Shown here piece after piece: positions 25,329 to 32,844 of a DNA stretch of 61,130 bases. Made by a program: the position numbers and the translations under genes. Source of the DNA: an uncultured Azohydromonas sp. (GTDB lineage Bacteria > Pseudomonadota > Gammaproteobacteria > Burkholderiales > Burkholderiaceae_C); the NCBI RefSeq assembly GCF_937926365.1, contig NZ_CALAOH010000137.1, forward strand, positions 1 through 61,130, read 5' to 3'. The notes beneath the pieces are model-generated. The model had not been told where the DNA came from. It made no database searches and saw only the letters and a list, made by a program, of their open reading frames with translations. How positions within the stretch are numbered: position 1 is the stretch's first letter; each line of letters starts with the position of its first letter.

Positions 25329-25595
25329 TCAGCCGGAGTTCTTGCGCGGCCGCCCCCGGCGCTTCGCAGCTGGCACCAGCCCAAGATCCGCCGGCGTCAG
25401 CTCGAATGCCCGCATGAGATTGCGCACCTTCACCAGCGCCTCCAGTCGGGCGCCCTCTTCCATCTCGCGCAGTTGGCCTTCGGCCTCGGCCAGCTCGGTG
25501 CGCAACTCAGCAATGCGAGCCCGGAGGGTTTCGGGTGTCGGTTTGGCAACGGGCTTCACCCAACCCTTGGGCAGGTCGTTGTCGGTCTTGTACAT
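25329..25595 (-). CDS. Short H-NS-like protein, second copy
   Basis: 88 aa, collinear with and nearly identical in pattern to the 279-545 product (PKGWVKPVAKPT, the coiled coil, AFELTPADLGLVPA, KRRGRPRK). Like that copy it lacks the classical H-NS C-terminal domain. It is on the opposite strand to copy one, 25 kb away, so the pair forms a long-range inverted repeat. It stands alone here, without an AcrVA2-like neighbour. Confidence 0.72.
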   Translation of the reverse strand: MYKTDNDLPKGWVKPVAKPTPETLRARIAELRTELAEAEGQLREMEEGARLEALVKVRNLMRAFELTPADLGLVPAAKRRGRPRKNSG

Positions 25596-25699
25596 GCCGC
25601 AATGATGCCGCCTTGCTCATCGCGAGGTACGGGCTTGGCGAGATCGAAAGCCCAGCAACTCACTGCCCCTTGTCTGGCCTGCCAAGCTGAACAGAGCCG

Positions 25700-25969
25700 G
25701 TGAAAAAGGCATGTGACGGTTTCGCTGGCGCACATCGCGGACAACGTGGAGAGCTTGTACGAACCGGCTGCGAGAGGTGCAGCCAGCACACCTTCAAGTA
25801 CCGGCTTTACTTCGGCGCCGCAGGGGTGTGCCGCGTGCGCTACGACAACGAGCGCGGCAAGGGCGACCATCGCCACATTTGCGAGCGGGAAGATGTCTAC
25901 TGCTTCACCACGGTGGAGCAGCTGCTGGCTGATTTCGAGAGCGATGTGCGCCAATGGAGGCCATCATGA
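25700..25969 (+). CDS. TumE-like (DUF6516) toxin, N-terminus doubtful
   Basis: 89 aa from GTG 25700. The C-terminal two thirds (TFKYRLYFGAAGVCRVRYDN, RGKGDHRHICERED, FTTVEQLLADFESDVRQW) are the family core. The first ~30 residues do not look like the family, and a neighbouring frame reads better there, so a frameshift near 25790 is possible. It overlaps the downstream antitoxin by ATGA, the toxin-first order usual for TumE/TumA. Confidence 0.65.
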   Translation: MKKACDGFAGAHRGQRGELVRTGCERCSQHTFKYRLYFGAAGVCRVRYDNERGKGDHRHICEREDVYCFTTVEQLLADFESDVRQWRPS

Positions 25970-26319
25970 AAGCGATCATCGAGGTAGCGCTCAGGAACTC
26001 CATCTTCAGCGCGGCGGCGCGTCAGCTTGAGCAGTCCCGCCGCGGACTGGAAGCGGACTTCCATCTGTCCTTCGAGAGTGCGCGGCTGCTGTTCTCGGAA
26101 CTTACTCCGGCGCGGCTGGAGTTGCTCAACGTGCTGCGCGGCACGGGAGCGTCCACCGTCTACGCCCTGGTCAAAGCAGCGGAGCGCAACTACTCGAACG
26201 TCCATTCAGACCTGGCGCGCCTGGTCGAGTTGGGCCTGATCGAACGCGACAGCGACGACAAGGTCTTCGTGCCATTCGACGCCGTGGAGATCCGGCTGGC
26301 GCTGGCGCAGGCGGCGTGA
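25966..26319 (+). CDS. TumA-like HTH antitoxin
   Basis: 117 aa from ATG 25966 (GGAGG 5 bases upstream). A winged HTH occupies residues 45-105 (LELLNVLRGTGASTVYALVK, YSNVHSDLARLVELGLIERD), matching the HVO_A0114-like antitoxins that accompany DUF6516 toxins. It is expected to bind toxin and operator. Confidence 0.75.
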   Translation: MKAIIEVALRNSIFSAAARQLEQSRRGLEADFHLSFESARLLFSELTPARLELLNVLRGTGASTVYALVKAAERNYSNVHSDLARLVELGLIERDSDDKVFVPFDAVEIRLALAQAA

Positions 26320-26439
26320 CGCTGGACCCGTAGATCAGGAACGCCGCAGCTGCGGCGATACCAAGCACCCAGTCGCGACCGACACCCAGGACCGCTACCA
26401 GCTATGCCAGCAGTTGGCCGAACTTGAAGCACAGCGGGC

Positions 26440-26701
26440 GTGACCACCCAACAGGCAGCGGGCAAGATCAGCCCATGCGCTTCCAGCGCCGTTGACCACC
26501 ACACCTGTTGCCCGCGCGAGATCCAGACCGCCCTCGGGAAGCACTACCCGCATGCCTGGAAGGTGTGCGACCAGTTCCGAAGCGACAAGGGAAGCGCCCT
26601 GCCCTGCCCGACTGGCCGGATTGGGGCTTCCTGCCGCTGTCGGCCACGTTTCCCGTCATGACCGGTGGGCGCGACGTGGGCTCGCCGCAGCAACAGGCGT
26701 A
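26440..26701 (+). pseudogene. Frameshifted conserved plasmid-type gene
   Basis: Frame one reads PREIQTALGKHYPHAWKVCD followed by QFRSDKGSALP. A 5-base duplication (ctgcc) then shifts it, and the neighbouring frame continues DWPDWGFLPLSATFPVMTGG up to GSPQQQA and a stop. The joined sequence is a continuous conserved protein. The gene ends 7 bases from the convergent relaxase end. Original function unknown. Confidence 0.5.
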
Positions 26702-26708
26702 GGACCAA

Positions 26709-27689
26709 TCACCGCCCGGGCTCGGGCTCCTGACCCTGCTGCGGAACCTGCTCCACCGACTGGCGCTGCTTCTCCTGCACACGCTGCCGGGCCATGCCCG
26801 CCAAGTGCTCCACCATGGGCATGCGCTCCACAAACGCGCGCACGTCCTGCGCCAGCGCTTGGTCGGCCGTATCCGGCGAGGCGGCCAGCGCCGCGTGGAT
26901 GTACCCCCACGCCTGCAGCGCACGTTCGATGGTCTGAGCCTTGACCGTTACTCGGTCCCGCAGCGGGTGCTCGCGCTCAAGTGTTCCGGCCGCGCGCGCC
27001 CGGGTGACGTAGATTGGCTCCTTGTCCCGCACCGTACCCCGCACCATGCGGTTCGTGGCGTCAGCTTCCACGCCCCGCGCGCGCAGCGCCTGCGCGAACA
27101 CCTCGCGCCAGCGGTGCAGGTCGGCCTTGCGCGGGTCCAGCCGCTTCCCTCGCCACCCTTCCGCGCGCACGATCAGATGGACGTGCGGGTGCCCCTGGTG
27201 ACTGTGGAAGGCCCAGGCCCAGCGGTGACCGGCGAACTCGCGCTGCGCAAACTCCACCGCCGCAGCCTGCACCGCGCGCGCATCGCCCGCGGGTATGTCC
27301 AGCGCCAGGGCGAAAGCCTCGCGCCGGCTGCCATCGACCGGAATGGGCGAGCCGGCGTAGCGCAGGTGGTCCCCAAAAGTCTTCACCTCATCGGGCGTGC
27401 GGTACTCCCGGCCCTGCTCGTCGTACAGCGGCTCGCCACGCTCAGTGATGTAGCTCAGGTGCGAACGGATGCCGCGCATGCCTGTGGGCGTGCCCGTGAT
27501 CTTCACCATCACCACTGGGGCGCCGCGCACCACTCGCCTGATGTGGTTGCGGATCTCGGCCGGGGACGCCTTGGCATGGGGCATAGGCAGCCGCGGGTCA
27601 TCGGCCGCCGGCCCGCGCTTTGAGCGCGGATAGAACAGCCGCGCGTACCAGGCCGCCAGCGCCGTGTTGACCTGCTCCATGCCGCTCAT
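26709..27689 (-). CDS. Relaxase / mobilisation nuclease (MOBP-like)
   Basis: 326 aa from ATG 27689, overlapping the upstream gene by ATGA. Motif III, the metal-binding HPHVHLIVRAEG, is at about residue 165 with the histidines intact. The catalytic Tyr candidate is in SHLSYITERGEPLYD (about 78-90), preceded by KITGTPTGMRGI. The C-terminal region is helical and Gln-rich. At oriT it should nick and covalently attach to the transferred strand, then be passed through VirD4 to the type IV system encoded further right. It is shorter than many MOBP relaxases and has no primase or helicase domain. Confidence 0.82.
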   Translation of the reverse strand: MSGMEQVNTALAAWYARLFYPRSKRGPAADDPRLPMPHAKASPAEIRNHIRRVVRGAPVVMVKITGTPTGMRGIRSHLSYITERGEPLYDEQGREYRTPDEVKTFGDHLRYAGSPIPVDGSRREAFALALDIPAGDARAVQAAAVEFAQREFAGHRWAWAFHSHQGHPHVHLIVRAEGWRGKRLDPRKADLHRWREVFAQALRARGVEADATNRMVRGTVRDKEPIYVTRARAAGTLEREHPLRDRVTVKAQTIERALQAWGYIHAALAASPDTADQALAQDVRAFVERMPMVEHLAGMARQRVQEKQRQSVEQVPQQGQEPEPGR

Positions 27690-28186
27690 GCCCGTCGGCT
27701 GCGCCGCGTGGCGCTCACCGCCTCCACCATCCCCGCCGTCCGTTTTGACTGCACCCGCACCTCACGCAGCACTGCTGCCAGCTCCGGCCTCTGCTGGCTT
27801 GCCTGCAACGCCAGCTCCAGCGCCTGGAGCCGCTCGGTCAGCCCGTGCAGCGCATCAAGCATCTGCAGTCTTGAAATGCCGGCGTCATGCGCCAGCGCCA
27901 GCCGCCCCACGTGCTCGGCCTGCGACACGCCGTCAGCCTCAGCCCCGGCGCGTAGCGCGTCGGCTTCCTCGGCCAACAGCCGGTAGGTCGCCGTCACCCA
28001 GCGCCCGCCAGAGCGCCGTGCAGACACCCGCGTGGCAGGTACAGGCGGCGTCTGCAGCGCCCGCGCCAACTGCTCCCGCACCCACGCCGCCGCGCCCTTC
28101 CCCTGAATCTGCGCAGCCTCCAGCACCAGCGGCTTCAGCTCGCCCAGGTCCACGTTCAGCGTCTGCCGGCCCTTGACTTCAGACAT
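27686..28186 (-). CDS. Relaxosome accessory protein (MobC/TraJ-like)
   Basis: 166 aa. An N-terminal segment (RQTLNVDLGELKPLVLEAAQ, AAAWVREQLARAL) looks like a ribbon-helix-helix DNA-binding unit, followed by a helical region and a coiled coil (LHGLTERLQALELALQASQQ). It precedes the relaxase with ATGA overlap, the usual place for the protein that positions relaxase at oriT. Confidence 0.65.
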   Translation of the reverse strand: MSEVKGRQTLNVDLGELKPLVLEAAQIQGKGAAAWVREQLARALQTPPVPATRVSARRSGGRWVTATYRLLAEEADALRAGAEADGVSQAEHVGRLALAHDAGISRLQMLDALHGLTERLQALELALQASQQRPELAAVLREVRVQSKRTAGMVEAVSATRRSRRA

Positions 28187-28319
28187 CGAGTTCCACCGTG
28201 TCGCCTACCGAGCACTTTTGTAGCAGTTTCGTGGCCATCGCCAACGGTTTGGCATTGTCCCAGCCCGCCCGCTGCCGGTTGTCAGCTGCCCTGCACAGTT
28301 TCAGTTCGTGGCACCCCAC
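28179..28319 (-). CDS. Possible small gene coupled to the relaxosome operon
   Basis: 46 aa from GTG 28319 (ends AMATKLLQKCSVGDTVELDV). It overlaps the start of the accessory gene by 8 bases, and its sequence looks coding rather than random. No ribosome binding site and no family. An alternative is that this stretch is the oriT region. Confidence 0.3.
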   Translation of the reverse strand: MGCHELKLCRAADNRQRAGWDNAKPLAMATKLLQKCSVGDTVELDV

Positions 28320-28770
28320 ACGCCAAACTAGCCGGTGTCCGCGTCCAGCTCACCGTACCGATGCATGGGAGGGGCCGGCCGGCTGATGCCAGTGCTCCAC
28401 TGCCATGAGCAGCGGGCCTCGCGCCACTCCCGCGACCGGTGGAACTGCTGAACACCACCCTTTGTCCTATCGCCGTGGTCGGCTGCTGCTCCTGCCAAGA
28501 CGTCGGCATCGTGCTCCTGCTCGCGCGGCATGTGCTTCAACTCTTCGTCGGCAGCCACGCATGCCTTGCGGATCGTGAACGTCTCCATCAGAACCCGGCC
28601 GAAGTACGGCCCGCTACCTGCAACATGACAAGGATGCCCTGCCCATCACTTCAGCTTTGGCAACGTCGGGAGTTGGGGGAAACGCTCGATGTCCATCCAG
28701 AGCTGCACCGAGAACAGTCCCTGAGCAACGAAGTCACAGTAGGGATAGTGCAGTTGAATGTGGCACAAAA
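28187..28770. other. Probable oriT-bearing region upstream of the relaxosome genes
   Basis: About 580 bases between the mobilisation operon and parB. It contains an inverted repeat GCCAA-CGGT-TTGGC (28240-28253). A second leftward frame (28328-28588) reads METFTIRKACVAADEELKHM and on for 86 codons, possibly coding. oriT normally sits ahead of the relaxase operon, so it is expected here, but no known nic sequence can be matched. Confidence 0.4.
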
Positions 28771-28798
28771 AGGAAAGTTTCCCCGGGGAAACTTTCCT
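28771..28798 (-). terminator. Perfect 28-bp palindrome, probable terminator of the parAB operon
   Basis: Half-site AGGAAAGTTTCCCC followed by its exact complement with no interruption, 10 bases beyond the parB stop. Read leftward it runs into TTTTTG, so it can act as a strong rho-independent terminator. Its perfect symmetry next to parB also allows a role as a centromere (parS) or operator. Confidence 0.55.
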
Positions 28799-28808
28799 GC
28801 GTGACAGG

Positions 28809-29762
28809 TCAGCCCTGCACGAATCCGACGAGCTTCACGTCGGACGCCGGCACGGTCAGCCGGCGCGTGCTGCCCGGCCGGCGTCCGAACAGATGCCCCG
28901 GCGCAGGCGGTGCGTTCGTCGTGTCCAGTTCCAGCGGCTGCCCCTTGTACTCGGCCATCAATACCAGCGCGGTAGGCGCCGGCTTCGCCGTTTGACCAAC
29001 AGCAGCTGCCTTGGCTTGTTTCGCCGGGGTGGTCGCCGCAGGCGCCGACGCCGACGCCTCGGTTGCCTGCGCTGAAACGGCAACAGCCGGTGGCGTCTCC
29101 AGCCGCTCGCGCAGTTCCACGATGGCAGCGCGCGTGACTTCCTGCGGCGCGGCCACCAACTGCTCCACTGCCTCGGGGTGTGCCGCGTGCAGGTTGATCA
29201 GCTCGTAGGCCGGCGTCACGCCGACCACCTTACCGGTGCGCACTGCCTCCACCACCACCGCCGGAGCCTCGGCCAGCGCCGCGGCCTTGCTGACATAGCC
29301 CTTGCTCTTACCGAGGCGCTGTGCGATTTCCTGCTGCGAGAAGCCCTCGGCCACGCGGTCCCGGATGAAGGCGGCCAAGTCCAGCGGCGACAAGTCATCG
29401 CGCTGCTCGTTCTCGATAATCTGGGCAAACGAGTCGCACTGGTGGCCGATGAAGTACGGCACATCAGCCAGCCCGGCCATGCGCGCGGCGCGACAGCGGC
29501 GGTGCCCGAAGTTGATGATGTAGCGCCCAGGCGCGTCCGGGTTAGGGCGCAGCGACACGGGTTGCAGCACACCCCTGGCTGCCGTGATGCTGTCGGCCAG
29601 CTCCTGCAGCGTCTGCGGGTTGAACTGCTTGCGCGGCTGGTGCGGGTCTTCGTCGATCAGATCCAGCGCCATGCGCGGCGGTTCCTCGCGCGGCGGCAGG
29701 TCGTCACCGAGGCCCGCAACGTCGAGCAGGGGTGGCAGGTCCAGAGTTGGCAGTGCGGCCAT
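28809..29762 (-). CDS. parB: ParB/KorB-type partition protein
   Basis: 317 aa from ATG 29762, overlapping the parA stop. The N-terminal ParB/sulfiredoxin-like domain carries PHQPRKQFNPQTLQELADSI and the nucleotide-binding INFGHRRCRAARMAG. The HTH core is FSQQEIAQRLGKSKGYVSKA. A long Ala-rich linker leads to a C-terminal small domain. It binds a centromere and may also repress element operons, as KorB does in IncP plasmids. It works with the ParA encoded upstream. Confidence 0.9.
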   Translation of the reverse strand: MAALPTLDLPPLLDVAGLGDDLPPREEPPRMALDLIDEDPHQPRKQFNPQTLQELADSITAARGVLQPVSLRPNPDAPGRYIINFGHRRCRAARMAGLADVPYFIGHQCDSFAQIIENEQRDDLSPLDLAAFIRDRVAEGFSQQEIAQRLGKSKGYVSKAAALAEAPAVVVEAVRTGKVVGVTPAYELINLHAAHPEAVEQLVAAPQEVTRAAIVELRERLETPPAVAVSAQATEASASAPAATTPAKQAKAAAVGQTAKPAPTALVLMAEYKGQPLELDTTNAPPAPGHLFGRRPGSTRRLTVPASDVKLVGFVQG

Positions 29763-30583
29763 CAGGCGGCTCCCATCAGAGTGGCGATACGGTGCATCAC
29801 GGGTTTGATCTCGTTCCATGCCTCGCGGGCGGCGGTCTTGCGCACCGCGAACAGTTCCTGCCCGGACGCCTGAACTTCCTGAATGGCGACAGCCTTCTTG
29901 ATGAAGGCGAAGTCGGCGCCGCTCTTGGGCTCGTCCACCAGCGTCAGCAGGCGCGCCCGGTATTGCGGGGTGCCCATCAGAACCTCAAGGTTCGCCCTCT
30001 GGAAGGGCGTGGGCTCCACCATCATCGGCAGCATCCCCATGAAGCGCAGCTTGCGGTTGAACTGCTGCTGCACCGTGGCAATGCCCACACGCGGATGTGC
30101 CAGCAGATCGCCGATGCCGGTGATGGCCTCCTGCGTCAGCGTGATCGGCGCAAGCACGAAGTCAGAAGACACCAACGCGGCCAGCACCCGAATGTCAGGC
30201 GTGGGGTTGGTGTCGATGAGCACGTAGTCGAAGCGGTCGCGGTGCCGGCTGAAGAACGAGCGCAGGTTGCGGGCGAAGTCGGTATAGCGCGCCGGCTGGC
30301 GCTCCAGCTCCTGCAGCGCCTCCTTGGTCCGCGGCACCAGCACGAAGGGTGCGTCCTCGACGGTGGCCTCCGGGTCCGTCAGCAGCTTGTCGGCGGTGGT
30401 GCTCGACACCACCCACTTGCCAGACTTCGTGAGCGGGTCCGTGAAGTTGCCCTGGTGGTCGAAGTCCACCGCAAGCACGCGCGCGCCGAGCGAGCGCAAG
30501 TAGTGGGCAATCAGCACGGCCAGCGCTGACTTGCCCACGCCGCCTTTCTGGTTGGTGAGGGTCAGAACGCGTGCGGGCATCAT
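29762..30583 (-). CDS. parA: ParA-type partition ATPase
   Basis: 273 aa. The deviant Walker A, NQKGGVGKSALAVLIAHYLR, lies at about residue 11, Walker A' around VLAVDFDHQGN, and Walker B FDYVLIDTNPTPD. There is no N-terminal HTH, so this is a short (type Ib-like/IncC-like) ParA that relies on other factors for operon repression. It overlaps the KorA-like gene by ATGA and parB by one base. Confidence 0.93.
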   Translation of the reverse strand: MMPARVLTLTNQKGGVGKSALAVLIAHYLRSLGARVLAVDFDHQGNFTDPLTKSGKWVVSSTTADKLLTDPEATVEDAPFVLVPRTKEALQELERQPARYTDFARNLRSFFSRHRDRFDYVLIDTNPTPDIRVLAALVSSDFVLAPITLTQEAITGIGDLLAHPRVGIATVQQQFNRKLRFMGMLPMMVEPTPFQRANLEVLMGTPQYRARLLTLVDEPKSGADFAFIKKAVAIQEVQASGQELFAVRKTAAREAWNEIKPVMHRIATLMGAA

Positions 30584-30984
30584 GCTTCTCCATTGTGGTT
30601 GGCCAGCAGCAGCACGCGCTCGCCGTCGCCTTGCTCGATGGCCTGACGCGGCGTGCGCCCGTCCAGCTCACCAAGCGGGGTTTCGAGATAGGCTAGAAGC
30701 GCCCATCCCTCGGTCGTGTGCAGCGCGGCGGCCAGCTTCGGCACCACGTCCCACATGCCCGGGTCGAACTGCCAGCGCGGCAGCTTGAACCCTCGCTTGA
30801 TCTGCGACAGCCCAATGGCGCGCCCCTTGTCGATCCAGGCGCCGATGGTCTTGCGGCTCACGCCGGCCAAGTCGGCGGCTTCGTCCATGGAAAGCATGTC
30901 GTCGGCGGCCAGGCGCTGCTGGCGTACCTCCTGGCTGCGCGCCAGCAGATCAGGAGAGATGGGAACGTGGTCGGCCCGTGTCAT
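30580..30984 (-). CDS. KorA-like HTH regulator with antitoxin-type C-terminus
   Basis: 134 aa. The HTH is LSMDEAADLAGVSRKTIGAW. The C-terminus ALLAYLETPLGELDGRTPRQ then AIEQGDGERVLLLA is the toxin-binding-like domain of Xre/MbcA/ParS antitoxins. It heads the parAB operon and so probably autoregulates it. No toxin gene is adjacent; the nearest RES toxin (24447) has its own partner. Confidence 0.7.
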   Translation of the reverse strand: MTRADHVPISPDLLARSQEVRQQRLAADDMLSMDEAADLAGVSRKTIGAWIDKGRAIGLSQIKRGFKLPRWQFDPGMWDVVPKLAAALHTTEGWALLAYLETPLGELDGRTPRQAIEQGDGERVLLLANHNGEA

Positions 30985-31038
30985 AAGAAGTTTTGGAAGT
31001 ATGGGAACACTATAACCTTTGCCCTGTTTGAGAAGGGC
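30985..31038 (-). promoter_or_regulatory. Promoter/operator of the korA-like-parA-parB operon
   Basis: On the minus strand TATAGT (-10) lies about 30 bases ahead of the start. The inverted repeat GCCCT-N8-AGGGC (31021-31038) covers the -35 position, which itself is weak. Suits repression by the HTH protein just downstream. Confidence 0.45.
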
Positions 31039-31080
31039 ATGATTCTCTGCCGGTCCACTGCAGCAGGGCGGCGCTACAGG

Positions 31081-31605
31081 TCAGCCCTTGCTACCTGGCT
31101 TCGCGTGCTTGCCGGCCTTGCGCGCGATGCCGTGCTTGTGCATGAGCGCAGTGTTCTCGGCCACGATGCGGTCCAGGACCGCGTTCCATCGAGGCATGTC
31201 GGTTGGGGCTTCCTGCTCGGCAATCAGCGCCTCCAGTTCCGCTTCGTGGGCTGCCTGTTCCTCAGGCGTGCGCTTGGGCTGCTCTGGCTCCTCGTCGCCT
31301 GGGTCTACGAACCACGCGGCACCGAGCCGGTTGAACTCGTACCGGCTGGGCACGCTGTAGAAAGTGACCATGTGCGCGAAACCCTGGGCGTCCTTTGCCA
31401 AAAAGACACCGGTTTCGGCATCGAGTACATCAAGCACCTGGCTGGCATCGAAACGCAGTTTCAGGTTCGGCTTTTCGCTGCAAGAGAAGCGGTAGAACGC
31501 TCCATCCTTCTTCCAGTCGACCTCGACGAATTCATCCACCAGCACCACGTCGGACAGGTTTGTCGCATCGTTCAGCGTCAAGGGGGCAGGGCGCTCGTCG
31601 ACCAT
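31081..31605 (-). CDS. Hypothetical acidic protein
   Basis: 174 aa, not recognised. The N-terminal 100 residues are beta-rich (VVLVDEFVEVDWKKDGAFYR, KLRFDASQVLDVLDAETGVF). The C-terminal part is a Glu-rich helix (EEPEQPKRTPEEQAAHEAEL) and a basic tail (KAGKHAKPGSKG). It may be an element housekeeping gene transcribed independently of parAB. Confidence 0.55.
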   Translation of the reverse strand: MVDERPAPLTLNDATNLSDVVLVDEFVEVDWKKDGAFYRFSCSEKPNLKLRFDASQVLDVLDAETGVFLAKDAQGFAHMVTFYSVPSRYEFNRLGAAWFVDPGDEEPEQPKRTPEEQAAHEAELEALIAEQEAPTDMPRWNAVLDRIVAENTALMHKHGIARKAGKHAKPGSKG

Positions 31606-32059
31606 GTGGCACTCCGGTTGATGACAGGGACGGGATCAGGGGAGGACACCGGACGGGACAGCTCTTGCCTGCCTGGTGGGGCTGCTGACCAGTCAGCTGG
31701 CTTCGATGGTGGCCATCGCGCACAGAATGTTCTCTTCCTGTGAGTTCAAGGCGAACGGCTGCCAGCAGTCATCTTGGCAGCAGTGCTGCAGGAACCTCTG
31801 CTCTGTATCTTCCCAGCACCTGTTTGTTGGCCGACACGAATTACCTGCCCGCGATGGAGTGCACGAAGGCTTCAACTCGGCCTTGCGCTCGCTCACGGAC
31901 AGCCGCTACACCACGGTCAGCCAGTAGCTGCTCAACTTGCTGCACCGGGCAATCTCACAGCCCTGGTCATTGCCGTGAGCGGGAATGATCACGCCCGGCG
32001 GTTTGCCGGACAAGGGGCATCCGGAATGGGGAAGGGCGAATGCCTGTTCACCTGCTGCG
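31606..32059. other. Gene-poor stretch
   Basis: A leftward 67-codon frame (31693-31896) rich in cysteine has codon use unlike its neighbours and no ribosome binding site, so I do not call it. Nothing else is supported. Confidence 0.35.
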
Positions 32060-32536
32060 TCAGATGCTCTCCGGTGATGACGGCTGGTGCTGCATCAACA
32101 GCAAGTCCACTTCACGCGCGGCCATCGTAATGCCCGATGAGGATACAACCACCCACTGGCCAGGTGCGCCCAGCGCAACGTATCTCGCAGCGAACGGTGG
32201 CAACGCCTCTCCTGGTCGAAGCCGCACCTTGCACGGCAGGCGCGCGCTGTCGACGACCAACAGCGCCGGCTCCGTGCCGGCCATCAGCGCAGGCTCCATC
32301 ACCTGCAGAAATGTCTCTCCGAAGCGCCGCGCGATCTGCTCCACCTCCGGTGGCGTCAGCGGTTGCTTTCCCGTCAGCTTGCGGTTGCTCTGAGAGCGAC
32401 TGAGTTCCAGCGTTTTCGCAACGATGCTCCACTGTTTGTGCTTGGGCACGCCGTGGCGAGCTAGTAGAGCGCGCAGACACCACGCGGTGATCTCGGATGC
32501 GCCTTCTGGTACCTCGGGCGTCTGATTCTTTGCCAT
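32060..32536 (-). CDS. HTH regulator divergent from the type IV secretion operon
   Basis: 158 aa from ATG 32536. An XRE/BetR-like HTH spans residues 12-75 (WSIVAKTLELSRSQSNRKLT, LTPPEVEQIARRFGETF), and a small C-terminal domain (LLVVDSARLPCKVRLRPGEA) may sense a signal or dimerise. Its position, divergent from the virB operon across a promoter region with three inverted repeats, makes it the prime candidate for controlling conjugation genes. Confidence 0.65.
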   Translation of the reverse strand: MAKNQTPEVPEGASEITAWCLRALLARHGVPKHKQWSIVAKTLELSRSQSNRKLTGKQPLTPPEVEQIARRFGETFLQVMEPALMAGTEPALLVVDSARLPCKVRLRPGEALPPFAARYVALGAPGQWVVVSSSGITMAAREVDLLLMQHQPSSPESI

Positions 32537-32742
32537 GTAAATCAGGGGGAGTGGCGCGCGATTGTGCGGCCTCTCCTCGTGCGAAGCGCCGGGGTCCAGA
32601 GCGTCCAAAAGTTGTCTCCTCGGGATCGGAAAGTGAAGCTTCTCGCATATCAAGCACGAAAACGGCGAGCGGTGGAAGTTGGGCTTGATTAAGGGGTTGG
32701 TTGCGCGAAACAACGTAATACAAACAAACGTGCAATGGATTT

Positions 32743-32760
32743 GCTGTTTATATAAACAGC
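32743..32760. promoter_or_regulatory. 18-bp perfect palindrome in the virB promoter region
   Basis: GCTGTTTATATAAACAGC, exactly symmetric. Its 12-bp core GTTTATATAAAC has the same size and symmetry as the IncP KorA operator GTTTAGCTAAAC and differs only in the central two positions. Likely a repressor site for the divergent promoters. Confidence 0.6.
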
Positions 32761-32771
32761 CGCCTACAGTG

Positions 32772-32786
32772 GCGCATCAAGTGCGC
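32772..32786. promoter_or_regulatory. Short inverted repeat in the virB promoter region
   Basis: GCGCA-TCAAG-TGCGC, between the 18-bp palindrome and the repeat at 32806. Weak alone, but it adds to a cluster of symmetric sites ahead of the first conjugation gene. Confidence 0.35.
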
Positions 32787-32805
32787 GAATCTAGCGATTG
32801 ATGTT

Positions 32806-32827
32806 GTCTCAACGCATGCGCTGAGAC
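32806..32827. promoter_or_regulatory. 22-bp near-perfect inverted repeat ahead of trbM
   Basis: GTCTCA, a 10-base centre ACGCATGCGC, TGAGAC; only one symmetric pair mismatches. It ends 17 bases before the first gene of the conjugation operon, overlapping where the transcript should start, so repressor binding here would block the operon. Confidence 0.5.
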
Positions 32828-32844
32828 CGCTGGAGTACCCCCAA

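Noticed and set aside
28646..28768. Protein-like frame (YCDFVAQGLFSVQLWMDIER) between the palindrome and the relaxosome region
   Set aside because: Only a TTG start is available and it would have to begin inside the terminator T-run; kept as part of a finding, not as a gene.
31693..31896. 67-codon Cys-rich leftward frame
   Set aside because: Codon use differs from its neighbours, no ribosome binding site, no family.
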